A stretch of DNA of 64,000 bases. Origin: Rhodanobacter fulvus Jip2. GTDB taxonomy: Bacteria; Pseudomonadota; Gammaproteobacteria; Xanthomonadales; Rhodanobacteraceae. The stretch spans positions 47,824-111,823 of the forward strand of contig NZ_AJXU01000029.1 in the NCBI RefSeq assembly GCF_000264315.1. Reading direction: 5' to 3'. This document shows positions 8,716 to 16,580 of this stretch, in pieces. The stretch's first letter is position 1; every line of letters begins with the position of its first letter. A program made the position numbers and the translations under genes. Under the pieces are notes generated by a model, which was not told the origin of the DNA, searched no databases, and was given only the letters and a program-made list of their open reading frames with translations.

Positions 8716-9540
8716 ATGCCGGCCGTCAGTTTCGAATTTTTTCCGCCCAAGACCGATGAGCAGCGGGCGCAGTTGGACCGCACCGTCGCGGCGCTGAAGG
8801 CGTACCAGCCTGACTACGTGTCGGTGACTTTCGGTGCCGGTGGCTCCACGCTGAGCTATACCGGTGAAACCGCGCGGCACCTGCATGAACAGCACGGCCT
8901 GCCCGCCGCGCCGCATCTGTCGTGCGTGGGCGGCAACCGCGCCGAGCTGGCCGCCTTGCTGGACGATTACCGCGCCGCCGGCTATCGCCGCATCGTGGCG
9001 TTGCGCGGCGACCTGCCCTCGGGCATGGCCACGCCGGGCGACTTCCGTTACGCCGCCGAGCTGGTGCGTTTCATCCGCGAGCACAGCGGCGACCATTTCC
9101 ACATCGAAGTGGCGGCCTATCCGGAAACCCACCCGCAGGCCGACGACGCCCTGCGCGACCTGCAGCACTTCAAGGCCAAGATCGATGCCGGCGCCAACGG
9201 CGCGATCACCCAGTATTTCTTCAACGCCGATGCCTATTTCCGTTTCGTCGACGACGTGCAGCGCCTGGGCGTGAACGTGCCAATCGTGCCGGGCATCATG
9301 CCGATCACCAACTACAGCCAGCTGCAGCGCTTTTCCGACATGTGCGGCGCGGAAATCCCGCGCTGGATCACCCAGCGCATGCGCGCCCACGGCGACGACG
9401 CCGACGCCGTGCGCAAACTGGGCACCGAGGTGGTGACGACGCTGTGCCGGCGCCTGCTCGATGGCGGCGCGCCGGGGCTGCATTTCTATACGCTGAACCG
9501 GGCCAAAGCCACCGAGGCGGTGCTGAAGCAACTGGCGTAG
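8716..9540 (+). CDS. metF: 5,10-methylenetetrahydrofolate reductase
   Basis: A 274-residue FAD enzyme reducing 5,10-methylene-THF to 5-methyl-THF, the methyl donor for homocysteine to methionine. Hallmarks are SFEFFPPKTDEQ at the N-terminus with the catalytic Glu, VTFGAGGST near residue 38, ALRGDLP near 95, and the ITQYFFN strand near 173. The length is typical for short bacterial MetF (about 275-300). It follows ahcY, so the two genes feed the same methionine/SAM cycle. They probably have separate transcripts, because a strong terminator lies between them; a TATACT box at about 8688 may be the metF -10, without a convincing -35. Confidence 0.95.
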   Translation: MPAVSFEFFPPKTDEQRAQLDRTVAALKAYQPDYVSVTFGAGGSTLSYTGETARHLHEQHGLPAAPHLSCVGGNRAELAALLDDYRAAGYRRIVALRGDLPSGMATPGDFRYAAELVRFIREHSGDHFHIEVAAYPETHPQADDALRDLQHFKAKIDAGANGAITQYFFNADAYFRFVDDVQRLGVNVPIVPGIMPITNYSQLQRFSDMCGAEIPRWITQRMRAHGDDADAVRKLGTEVVTTLCRRLLDGGAPGLHFYTLNRAKATEAVLKQLA

Positions 9541-9556
9541 GGGAAGCCTCAGGCAA

Positions 9557-9588
9557 GCCGTCATCCCGACGAACGCTGGAATGACGGC
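9557..9588. repeat. Hairpin GCCGTCAT/ATGACGGC after metF
   Basis: Outer arms GCCGTCAT (9557-9564) and ATGACGGC (9581-9588) enclose a partly paired centre. It resembles the common GTCATTCC...GGAATGAC intergenic palindrome. There is no T-tract; it could still stabilise the metF transcript end. Confidence 0.6.
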
Positions 9589-9622
9589 AACGAACGGATC
9601 GGACCATCTCTGGCGGCAAGCT

Positions 9623-10180
9623 ATGCTGGCTGCCATGCGCTTGCCTTTCGCCCTGCTGGCCGTTGCCCTGCCCGTCGTGGCGGGGGCGCAGACGGCCATC
9701 CATCACTGCATCGGCAGCAGCGGAAATCCCGTCTTCACCGACCAGCCCTGCGCCAGCATGCAGGCCTCGCCGGTGCGCGCATCGCCCATCCCGGAAGGCG
9801 CACCGTCATCCGCGCCCATGATGTTGTGCGCCGCCACCCGCGACGACTTGCGCCAGGGCGTGATCGAGGCGTTCGCGCAACAGGACGCCAACCGGCTGGC
9901 CGGACTGATGCTGTGGAACGGCTACGGCAAGGGCGCCGCCATCGCCGACATCGAAATGCTGGCCGGCCTGGTACGGCAACCGCTGCTGGGTATCGATTTC
10001 CCCGGCACCCCGGCGCCAGCGCGCAGTGCGGCAGCCCCCTATCCCGCGACGGTATCGGCCGCACCTCCCGCGCCCATGCTGGTGCTGGACGTCGCCGACC
10101 GCACGGGTACCGGCGCACGCCAATGGCACTTCGACCTGGTGCACCGCGCCGGTTGCCTGTGGCTGCGCAACGCGGACTGA
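9623..10180 (+). CDS. DUF4124-like exported protein of unknown function
   Basis: An exported protein of 185 residues. A signal peptide (MLAAMRLPFALLAVALPVVAGAQ) with cleavage near AGA-Q is followed by IHHCIGSSGNPVFTDQPCAS. This is the short Cys-containing DUF4124 motif (Y/H-x-C...G...FTDxPC) common in exported proteins of this group. The rest is low in recognisable features, with a Pro/Ala-rich stretch and a C-terminal segment containing CLWLRNAD. Four cysteines suggest disulfides. The frame is open from 9581, but that ATG sits inside a palindrome arm. I prefer 9623; 9635 (MRLPF) is equally possible. Function unknown. Confidence 0.75.
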   Translation: MLAAMRLPFALLAVALPVVAGAQTAIHHCIGSSGNPVFTDQPCASMQASPVRASPIPEGAPSSAPMMLCAATRDDLRQGVIEAFAQQDANRLAGLMLWNGYGKGAAIADIEMLAGLVRQPLLGIDFPGTPAPARSAAAPYPATVSAAPPAPMLVLDVADRTGTGARQWHFDLVHRAGCLWLRNAD

Positions 10181-10251
10181 TGCCGCCCGGGCCATCGCGG
10201 CGGCCTTGAGCAGGCGGCGTTATGATGGTTGTTCCCCACGGAGGAACGACC

Positions 10252-11172
10252 ATGGCGCAGCAGCAATACCCCGACTGGATCTGGCAGAACGGCAGCATCA
10301 AGCGCTGGCAGGACGCAACCGCCCATGTGATGTCGCACGCGCTGCATTACGGCTCCTCGGTTTTCGAGGGCATCCGCAGTTACGCGACGCCCGACGGCGC
10401 GGCGATCTTCCGGCTCACCGACCATCTGAACCGGCTGTACCAGTCGGCCCGCGTCTATGACATGACGATCCCGTACAGCGTCGACGAGCTGGCCGCAGCC
10501 TGTCGCGACGTCATCGGCAAGAACGGCCTCGACGCCGCCTACCTGCGCCCCGTGGCCTATCGCGGGCTGGGCGGTTTCGGCCTGTCCGCCGAAACACCGA
10601 TCGACGTGGCCGTGGCCGCCTGGCCGATGGGCCCGTACCTGGGCGCCGAAGCGCTCGAGAACGGCATCGACGCTTGCGTGTCCAGCTGGCAGCGCTTCGC
10701 GCCCAACACCATCCCGGCCGGCGCCAAGGCCGGCGGCAACTACCTCTCCGGCCAGCTGATCGCACGCGAGGCGCGCCGGCTGGGTTTCGGCGAGGGCATC
10801 GCGCTGGCCTCCACCGGCCTGCTCAGCGAGGGCGCGGGCGAGAACCTGTTCCTGGTATTCGACGGCGTGCTGCACACGCCACCGGCCAGCGCCTCGCTGC
10901 TGGCGGGCATTACCCGTCACACGTTGATAACGCTGGCCCGCGAGGACGGCATCGAGGTGATCGAACGCGACCTGCCGCGCGAATACCTCTACCTCGCCGA
11001 TGAAATCCTGATGTGCGGCACTGCCGCCGAAATCACCCCGATCCGCTCCGTCGACGGCAAGCAGATCGGCACCGGCAAGGCCGGCCGCGTCACCCTGCGC
11101 CTGCAGGAACTGTTCTTCGGCCTGTTCGACGGCCGCACCCACGACAAGTGGGGCTGGCTGGAGCAGGTGTAA
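10252..11172 (+). CDS. ilvE: Branched-chain amino acid aminotransferase
   Basis: A 306-residue class IV PLP aminotransferase catalysing the last step of Leu/Ile/Val synthesis with glutamate. Visible features are HYGSSVFEGIRSY near residue 34, the PLP lysine in AGAKAGGNYLSGQ near 160, STGLLSEGAGENLFLV near 190, and MCGTAAEITPIRSVDG near 260. This is the E. coli IlvE-like pattern. The start is set by GGAGGA at 10240-10245 with a 6-nt spacer; the in-frame ATG at 10222 lacks a ribosome-binding site. No other ilv genes are nearby. Confidence 0.95.
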   Translation: MAQQQYPDWIWQNGSIKRWQDATAHVMSHALHYGSSVFEGIRSYATPDGAAIFRLTDHLNRLYQSARVYDMTIPYSVDELAAACRDVIGKNGLDAAYLRPVAYRGLGGFGLSAETPIDVAVAAWPMGPYLGAEALENGIDACVSSWQRFAPNTIPAGAKAGGNYLSGQLIAREARRLGFGEGIALASTGLLSEGAGENLFLVFDGVLHTPPASASLLAGITRHTLITLAREDGIEVIERDLPREYLYLADEILMCGTAAEITPIRSVDGKQIGTGKAGRVTLRLQELFFGLFDGRTHDKWGWLEQV

Positions 11173-11180
11173 TCGCCATG

Positions 11181-11208
11181 CTCCCTCCCCTGCTCGCAGG
11201 GGGAGGAG
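11181..11208. repeat. Palindrome CTCCCTCCCCTGC/GCAGGGGGAG between convergent genes
   Basis: A single hairpin of the CTCCCTCCCC family sits between the ilvE stop and the convergent kinase stop. It may act as a bidirectional terminator; there is no T-tract. Confidence 0.7.
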
Positions 11209-11217
11209 CCGAGCACG

Positions 11218-12504
11218 TCAGCTGAACTTGATGCAGGCCACCGCGCCGTTGCCGTCGTCGCGCGGGCGCATCGAAACATCCCAGCCGTACAGCTCGCACA
11301 GCCGGCGCACGATCGCCAGGCCCAGGCCCGCGCCGCTGCCGCCGGCGCCTTCGCCGCGCACGCCGCGCTGGAACAGGCGCTCGGCGTCCTCGGGCTTGAT
11401 GCCGGGGCCGGTGTCGATCACCTCGATGCGGCCATCGCCCACCTCGACCCGCACGGTGCCTTCCAGGGTGTACTTGATGGCGTTGCCGATCAGGTTGGTC
11501 AGCGCCACCGCCAGCACGGACGCGGGCGCGTTCACGCTGACCGCCTGGTCCTGCACGGCCAGCTCGATCGTCAACGGTTTGCCGCGCACCTGCGGGCGCT
11601 GGCTTTCGATGACGTCGGCGGCCACCTTGCCCACCTCGGTGGTTTCGCCGCGGGTGGGGCCGCGCCGCTCGGCGCGCGACAACAGCAGCAGCGCCTCGAT
11701 CAGTTCGGTGGCCTGGCGTGAGGCGCGCTCGATCCGCTTCAGCCGTTCGCTCAGTTTTTCGGTGAGATCGGGCGATCCCTGCAGCAATTCCGTGGTGCTG
11801 GCGATCACCGCCAGCGGCGTGCGCAACTCATGGCTGACATCGGAGTTGAACTCGCGGTCGCGCTCCACCATCGCGGTAAGCCGCACCGAATATTCATCCA
11901 GCGCGTGCGCCAACTCGCCCACCTCGTCGTCGGCGAAATACGGCGCCAACGGTTCGGCCTTGCCCACCTTGCGGAAGTCGCGCAAACGATTGGCCAGCTC
12001 GGTCACCGGCTTGAGCACCTTGCGCGAAAGCCAAAGGCCCAGCACCAGCGACAGCAGGCCGAACAGAAACACGGCGCCGATCACGCTGATCAACAGTTGC
12101 TGCTTGCCCAGGTCGTCGCGGCTGACGTCGTATTTGACGAACGCGATCAGACCATACTTCCGGCTGACCGCGAGCTTGTAGTGCCGCGTTTCACCATCCT
12201 GATCGGTTTCGTAAATGTCGTGCACGCCGCTGGGCAAGGCCTGCCACGACAAGGGCGCTTTGTAGAGCGTACGGTCGCTCCAGCCCCAACCCGTCATCAA
12301 CTTGGAATAGAAGGGCTGCCCCGGGGACTCGTGCATCTGCTGGACGTAGCTGTCCGCATCCCGCTGCAACGAGGAGACCACCAACTGATCCTCGACCTTG
12401 GCCCGCACGTACAACGCCGCCACGGCAAACAGCGCGCTGAGGCCAAAGCCGAACAGCGCGAAGGAGACGATCAATCGAAAGCGAAGCTTACGCCTGGATC
12501 GCAT
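11218..12504 (-). CDS. Two-component sensor histidine kinase
   Basis: A 428-residue inner-membrane kinase. A first TM lies near residues 12-34 and a periplasmic sensor domain of about 100 residues follows. A second TM near 145-167 leads into a HAMP region. The DHp box DVSHELRTPLAVIAS (phospho-His) lies near 225, and the ATPase domain has NLIGNAIKYT, DTGPGI and GAGLGLAIV. The ATG at 12504 is preferred; it overlaps the end of the response regulator gene by 17 bp, indicating translational coupling. The periplasmic part shows no named sensor domain, so the signal is unknown. The partner resembles ColR/PhoP-type regulators, but the exact system cannot be assigned. Confidence 0.9.
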   Translation of the reverse strand: MRSRRKLRFRLIVSFALFGFGLSALFAVAALYVRAKVEDQLVVSSLQRDADSYVQQMHESPGQPFYSKLMTGWGWSDRTLYKAPLSWQALPSGVHDIYETDQDGETRHYKLAVSRKYGLIAFVKYDVSRDDLGKQQLLISVIGAVFLFGLLSLVLGLWLSRKVLKPVTELANRLRDFRKVGKAEPLAPYFADDEVGELAHALDEYSVRLTAMVERDREFNSDVSHELRTPLAVIASTTELLQGSPDLTEKLSERLKRIERASRQATELIEALLLLSRAERRGPTRGETTEVGKVAADVIESQRPQVRGKPLTIELAVQDQAVSVNAPASVLAVALTNLIGNAIKYTLEGTVRVEVGDGRIEVIDTGPGIKPEDAERLFQRGVRGEGAGGSGAGLGLAIVRRLCELYGWDVSMRPRDDGNGAVACIKFS

Positions 12505-13174
12505 CCGGCTCGACCATCCGATAGCCAATGCCGTGACGGGTGTGGATCAGCGGCTTCTCGAACGGCTTGTCGATGGCCGCGCGCAGACCGTGGATATGCA
12601 CGCGCAGCGAATCGCTGTCCGGCAACTCCTCGCCCCACACTTTCTGCTCCAGATCCTGGCGGGTGACCACCGAGGGGCTGGCCTCCATCAGCGCCTGCAG
12701 CAGCTTCAGGCCGATCGGGTTCAGCTGGATCGACTTGCCTTCGCGGTTCACCGTGAGCGTGTCCAGGTTGAAGGTGAGGTCGGCCACTTTCAGCACGCGG
12801 CTTTGCGGGCCCTTGCCGCGGCGGGCCAGCACTTCCAGCCGCGCGGACAACTCCTGCAGCGCGAACGGCTTGGTCATGTAGTCGTCGGCGCCGGACTCGA
12901 AACCGGTCAGCTTCTGCTCCAGCGCATCGCGCGCGGTGAGCATCAGGATCGGCGTCTGCTTGTGCGCCTCGTGGCGCAGCTTGCGTGCCACGTCGAGGCC
13001 GTCCATGCCCGGCAGGGTGAGGTCGAGCACGATCACGTCGAAGTCGTGCACCACCGCCAGATGCAGCCCGGTGACGCCGTCGCCGGCGAAATCCACCACG
13101 TGGCCGCGGTCTTCCAGGTAATCGCCGATATTGGTGGCGATATCGGTGTTGTCTTCAATCACCAGAACGCGCAT
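12488..13174 (-). CDS. OmpR-family response regulator
   Basis: A 228-residue cytosolic DNA-binding regulator. The receiver domain has the acidic pair in VIEDNTDIA, the phospho-acceptor Asp in VIVLDLTLPGMDG near residue 51, and Lys in DYMTKPF near 101. The C-terminal winged helix carries LKLLQALMEASPSVVTR and the wing signature IHTRHGIGYRM. It is transcribed with the overlapping kinase. The receiver resembles the ColR group (partner ColS) of xanthomonads and pseudomonads, but this is a similarity impression only, so no symbol is given. Confidence 0.93.
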   Translation of the reverse strand: MRVLVIEDNTDIATNIGDYLEDRGHVVDFAGDGVTGLHLAVVHDFDVIVLDLTLPGMDGLDVARKLRHEAHKQTPILMLTARDALEQKLTGFESGADDYMTKPFALQELSARLEVLARRGKGPQSRVLKVADLTFNLDTLTVNREGKSIQLNPIGLKLLQALMEASPSVVTRQDLEQKVWGEELPDSDSLRVHIHGLRAAIDKPFEKPLIHTRHGIGYRMVEPDAIQA

Positions 13175-13286
13175 GCGTCACTCCGCTACGCAGCCGGCGA
13201 CAGGGGCCGGACTGAGGGTTGCAAGCTTAACAAAGCTTGGATGAAGGGCGCTTGCACTCCCGGCTGAAGGCAAGGCTCCAGGCAAG

Positions 13287-13330
13287 AAAAAGGCCCAAGT
13301 GAAACGACTCGCCGTCGCCGCACCTGGGCC
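13287..13330 (-). terminator. Intrinsic terminator downstream of rimK
   Basis: Read on the minus strand, GGCCCA-GTG pairs with CAC-TGGGCC, with an inner CGAC/GTCG helix, and five Ts follow (A-tract 13287-13291 on the plus strand). It lies between the rimK stop and the response regulator start. Confidence 0.7.
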
Positions 13331-13469
13331 CAAGCTACTGCCCCGATACCGTCATCTGTCGCCACCGCCTCGCGGTTGAGGTGCCAGACAAAAACAGTGG
13401 GATCGTTATAGAGGTTCGAAAGTTACAGAGCGGTTAATCCGGCGTGTTTTCGCGTCACCGAACAGAAAA

Positions 13470-14348
13470 TCACTTGCCCGCGTGCTGCTCCAGGTGCTGG
13501 ATGATGTGGCCGGAAACATTCACGCCGGTGGCCGCTTCGATGCCCTCCAGCCCGGGCGAGGCGTTCACCTCCAGCAACAGCGGGCCACGGTTGGAACGCA
13601 GCAGGTCGACCCCTGCGATGCCCAGCCCCAGGGTGCAGGCGGCGCGCACCGCGATGCGTTTCTCGTCGGCGCTGAGCGTGGCCGCCACCGCGCTGCCGCC
13701 GCGATGCAGGTTGGCGCGGAATTCACCGGGGCTGGCCACGCGCTGCATCGCCGCCACCACTTTCTTGCCCACCACGAAGCAGCGCAGGTCGCTGCCGTTG
13801 GCCTCGGCGACGAACTCCTGCACCAGGAAGTTGGCGTACAGGCCGCGGAAGGCCTCGATCACGCTTTGCGAGGCGCTGCGCTTTTCCGCCAGCACCACGC
13901 CGGTGCCCTGGCTGCCCTCGTTGAGCTTGATCACGTGCGGCGGCTCGCCCAGCATCGCCAGCACGTCGGCGGTGTCGTCGGGGTTGTCGCCGAACACCGT
14001 CACCGGCATGTCGATGCCCTGCGCCGCCAGCATCTGCAGGCAGCGCAGCTTGTCGCGCGCGCGCAGCACCGCGTCCGAGGGATTGGGCGTGTACACGCCC
14101 ATCATCTCCAGCTGGCGCAGCACGGCGGTGCCGTAGAACGTGCTGGAGGTGCCGATGCGCGGAATCACGCAATCGATATCGCGCACCGCCTTGCCCTGGT
14201 AGCGGATCGCCACCGCACCCGGCGCGATGCGCACGTAGCAGCGCAGCGGGTCGAGCACGCGCACCACGTGGCCGCGCTCGCGCGCCGCCTCGACCAGCCG
14301 CTTGGTGGAATACAGACGGGTATTGCGCGACAGGATCGCGATCTTCAT
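13470..14348 (-). CDS. rimK: RimK-type alpha-L-glutamate ligase
   Basis: A 292-residue ATP-grasp ligase (E. coli RimK 300). The N-terminus [22 protein letters not shown], the [12 protein letters not shown] loop, the ATP-binding [15 protein letters not shown] and the late Mg-binding [14 protein letters not shown] are characteristic. Family knowledge: RimK adds glutamates to the C-terminus of ribosomal protein S6 and can make poly-alpha-glutamate. An earlier in-frame start exists, but MKIAILSRN is the conserved beginning. The rimB-like gene lies 7 bp upstream on the same strand, so the two probably form one transcript. Confidence 0.93.
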   Translation of the reverse strand: MKIAILSRNTRLYSTKRLVEAARERGHVVRVLDPLRCYVRIAPGAVAIRYQGKAVRDIDCVIPRIGTSSTFYGTAVLRQLEMMGVYTPNPSDAVLRARDKLRCLQMLAAQGIDMPVTVFGDNPDDTADVLAMLGEPPHVIKLNEGSQGTGVVLAEKRSASQSVIEAFRGLYANFLVQEFVAEANGSDLRCFVVGKKVVAAMQRVASPGEFRANLHRGGSAVAATLSADEKRIAVRAACTLGLGIAGVDLLRSNRGPLLLEVNASPGLEGIEAATGVNVSGHIIQHLEQHAGK

Positions 14349-14355
14349 GCAAAGG

Positions 14356-14817
14356 TCATCGGGAAAGGTCCGCTGCCGGCAGCGTCGGCCGCGGCTGGGT
14401 ATAGGAACGGGCCGGATCGACCACAAAACGCCCCACCAGGGCGCTGCGGCCGAGCAGCATGGGAAACAGCATGTGTCGGCGATCCACGAGGTTGATATCG
14501 ATACTGAATTGCTGGCCGGCCAGTTGTACTGCGCTGCGGATGAACCAGCGCTCAGTGCGCCGTCCGCCGGTGTCGGTCACCACGCGCCGGTCCAGCGCCG
14601 GCGCCTCGCAAAGGACTTCGTGTGGTTGCCGGCGCCCCACATGCATGCCGAAACGCAGCCACGTCGTGCCGTCGCGATCGAAGGTTTCCAGCGTATCCAC
14701 GTGCAGCGCGCTGCTGCGCGCACCGGTGTCGAGCTTGGCCTTGAGCAGGCCGATGCCCAGCTGCGGCAGGCAAACCCGCTCGCGCCATCCCAGCACCAAG
14801 AGATCCGCGGTGATCAT
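14356..14817 (-). CDS. rimB: RimB-like retropepsin-type aspartic protease (ATP-dependent zinc protease family)
   Basis: A 153-residue cytosolic protein. The active-site [11 protein letters not shown] near residue 29 is the D-T/S-G motif of single-domain retropepsin-like proteases. The C-terminal [15 protein letters not shown] is the second conserved loop. Homologues are often labelled ATP-dependent zinc protease, and in RimK operons RimB is proposed to work with RimK-mediated S6 modification. The 7-bp spacing to rimK supports that pairing. The name is by family and context. Confidence 0.8.
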   Translation of the reverse strand: MITADLLVLGWRERVCLPQLGIGLLKAKLDTGARSSALHVDTLETFDRDGTTWLRFGMHVGRRQPHEVLCEAPALDRRVVTDTGGRRTERWFIRSAVQLAGQQFSIDINLVDRRHMLFPMLLGRSALVGRFVVDPARSYTQPRPTLPAADLSR

Positions 14818-14851
14818 GCAGGTTCGAAGACGTCGACAAGGACCACGGGGA

Positions 14852-14925
14852 TGGAGCGGGTGAAGGGAATCGAACCCTCGTCAGTTGCTTGGGAAGCAAC
14901 AGCTCTACCATTGAGCTACACCCGC
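14852..14925 (-). tRNA. glyU: tRNA-Gly, anticodon CCC
   Basis: Read on the minus strand, a full cloverleaf forms: acceptor GCGGGTG/CACCCGC, D-arm GCTC/GAGC, anticodon stem GTTGC/GCAAC with loop TTCCCAA, T-arm with GTTCGATTC, and encoded TCCA. The anticodon is CCC. No integrase or duplicated 3' end is seen nearby. Confidence 0.95.
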
Positions 14926-15082
14926 ATGGGTCGAGGGATGGTAACCCGGGATTCGCGCGGTTGGAACTGCCGGCGCCATCGCCGGCTCGGCAAACGGCGG
15001 CACTCGCTACAATGGCCGGCCATCACCCGGGGTTTCCGATGGGATGCCGCGCCACGTCGCGTCATCGGCTGAAACCCTCTCC

Positions 15083-15805
15083 ATGCCGCACCCAACGACC
15101 CGCATGACCGACACGCCTCACGACAACGCCCATTACATGCGCCGCATCCGCAGCTTCGTGCTGCGCGAGGGACGCATGACGCCCGCGCAACAGCGCGCGT
15201 TCGACACGCTGTGGTCGCGCTTCGGCATCGACTACCGCGGCGCGCCGCATGATTTTTCGGCCAGTTTCGGGCGCGCGGCGCCGCTGGTGATGGAGATCGG
15301 CTTCGGCAACGGCGAAGCGCTGGCCTGGGCCAGCGAGCATGACGCCGGGCGCGATTTCATCGGCGTGGAAGTGCACGGCCCCGGCGTGGGCCGGTTGATG
15401 AATGCACTGGCCCAGCGCGATGCCACCAACGTGCGCCTGTACAAGCACGACGCGGTGGAGGTGCTGGAACACGAGATCGCCCCCGGCACGCTGGCCGAGG
15501 TGCGCATCTGGTTCCCCGACCCATGGCACAAGGCGCGTCACAACAAGCGGCGCCTGATCCAGCCCGAATTCGTGGCCCTGCTGGCGTCGCGGATGGCACC
15601 GGGCGGTCTGCTGCACCTGGCCACCGACTGGCAGGCGTATGCCGAACACATGCTGGCGGTGATGGAGTCGGCGTTGGACTGGCGCAACGACCTGGCGCCC
15701 GGCCAATACGCGGAAAAGCCCGCCTGGCGCATCGAAACGCATTTCGAGCGGCGTGGGTTGAAGCTGGGGCACGGGGTCTGGGATTTGTTGTATCGGAAGG
15801 TTTGA
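15083..15805 (+). CDS. trmB: tRNA (guanine46-N7)-methyltransferase
   Basis: A 240-residue SAM-dependent methyltransferase making m7G46 in tRNA. Key segments are [18 protein letters not shown], the SAM loop [26 protein letters not shown], and the family-defining [17 protein letters not shown] near residue 146. The start is uncertain: 15044, 15083 and 15104 (MTDTPHDNA) are in frame and none has a clear Shine-Dalgarno. It sits next to the divergent tRNA-Gly gene; its consumption of SAM links it to the ahcY/metF cycle only in a general way. Confidence 0.93.
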   Translation: MPHPTTRMTDTPHDNAHYMRRIRSFVLREGRMTPAQQRAFDTLWSRFGIDYRGAPHDFSASFGRAAPLVMEIGFGNGEALAWASEHDAGRDFIGVEVHGPGVGRLMNALAQRDATNVRLYKHDAVEVLEHEIAPGTLAEVRIWFPDPWHKARHNKRRLIQPEFVALLASRMAPGGLLHLATDWQAYAEHMLAVMESALDWRNDLAPGQYAEKPAWRIETHFERRGLKLGHGVWDLLYRKV

Positions 15806-15817
15806 GAACAAGAGCTT

Positions 15818-15908
15818 TACCCCTCCCCAACCCTCCCCTGCAAGCAGGGGAGCGAGAACCGCCGGCTTTGCTCCTCCCCCTGCTGGCAGGGGGAGGTTGG
15901 GAGGGGGT
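15818..15908. repeat. Paired palindromes; right arm is an inverted repeat of 16294-16336
   Basis: Two hairpins: one CCCTCCCCTGC-type at 15829-15851, one CTCCTCCCCCTGC/GCAGGGGGAGG-type at 15871-15893 with tail TTGGGAGGGGGT. Bases 15866-15908 match the reverse complement of 16294-16336 over 43 nt with one mismatch, so the following small gene is flanked by long inverted repeats. Confidence 0.85.
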
Positions 15909-16255
15909 CAAGCTTCTGACTTTTCCTCCAGCACCCGAAAAATCTCCCTCATCACATCGTCCGTGCGCAACAGCACATCGTCGTTCCAGAACCGCAGCAC
16001 GCGATAGCCTTCGCGTTGCAAAGCCGCACTGCGCCGTTCGTCGTATTCGATGGCGTCCAAATGCTGGCCACCATCCAGCTCGATCACCAACCGTGCCGGC
16101 ACACAGATGAAATCCACGATGTAGCCGGCCAGCGGATACTGCCGGCGGAACCTGTGGCCAGCCAATTGACGGCGACGCAGGAAGTACCAAAGGCGGCGCT
16201 CGGCGTCGGTGCTGGCGTTGCGCAGTTGGCGGGCGCGGGTCCATTGGCGCTGCAT
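15908..16255 (-). CDS. DUF559 (Vsr/restriction endonuclease-like fold) protein
   Basis: A 115-residue protein with the DUF559 pattern: ARQLRNASTDAERRLWYFLR, HRFRRQYPLAGYIVDFICV, LVIELDGGQH, then RVLRFWNDDVL and a helical end. The conserved D...ExDGGQH is the putative PD-(D/E)xK-type catalytic core shared with Vsr. No substrate is known. I chose ATG 16255, since the upstream in-frame extension translates repeat DNA and MQRQWTRARQLR is the usual start. The stop codon overlaps the left inverted repeat, and the right copy starts 38 bp upstream of the start codon. The gene therefore looks like a small cassette carried between palindromic repeats. Confidence 0.85.
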   Translation of the reverse strand: MQRQWTRARQLRNASTDAERRLWYFLRRRQLAGHRFRRQYPLAGYIVDFICVPARLVIELDGGQHLDAIEYDERRSAALQREGYRVLRFWNDDVLLRTDDVMREIFRVLEEKSEA

Positions 16256-16580
16256 GGCGAATCCTTTCGCTGTTTGTCGTGCGGAAAAGCGTAACCCCCT
16301 CCCAACCTCCCCCTGCAAGCAGGGGGAGGAGCAAAGCGCCGTGCTCCCTGGCACCTGCAGACTGCGCGCCTTGCTCCCGTCCCCTGCTTGTCCCAAAGAG
16401 ACTTCCTTCGGTCGCAGGGGGAGGGCTGGGGAGGGGTCGCTCTTGGCCTCCAGTTCACCAGCAACCGCTCCGCGCCGCTTATACTCACGCGATCCATCCA
16501 GGGACGAATCGTCGCAGCGTGAAGCTTCCACTGCCATCGCCTAGCCACTTGCGCGCAACGCCAACGCGGGACGCACGCTG
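16256..16580. other. Gene-free 325-bp stretch: repeat cluster plus SLC13 gene leader
   Basis: Apart from the repeat at 16291-16446, this stretch holds about 130 bp of leader before the transporter gene. TATACT at about 16480 could be a -10 but has no good -35. No further coding region is seen. Confidence 0.5.
16291..16446. repeat. Paired palindromes, right inverted-repeat copy flanking the DUF559 gene
   Basis: The left part (16294-16336) is the inverted copy of 15866-15908. A second, opposed hairpin begins near TTGCTCCCGTCCCCTGC (16371) and ends GCAGGGGGAGGGCTGGGGAGGGG with the GTCGCTCTTGG tail. Its loop is enlarged by about 26 nt (TTGTCCCAAAGAGACTTCC...). Confidence 0.8.

Noticed and set aside
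12504..12528. Kinase start at 12528.
   Set aside because: It would deepen the overlap with the response regulator and adds residues without similarity to kinase N-termini; MRSRRKLRFRL is the natural membrane-helix start.
14852..14925. tRNA-Gly as an integration site for an island.
   Set aside because: No integrase gene, no second copy of the tRNA 3' end, and both neighbours are ordinary core genes.
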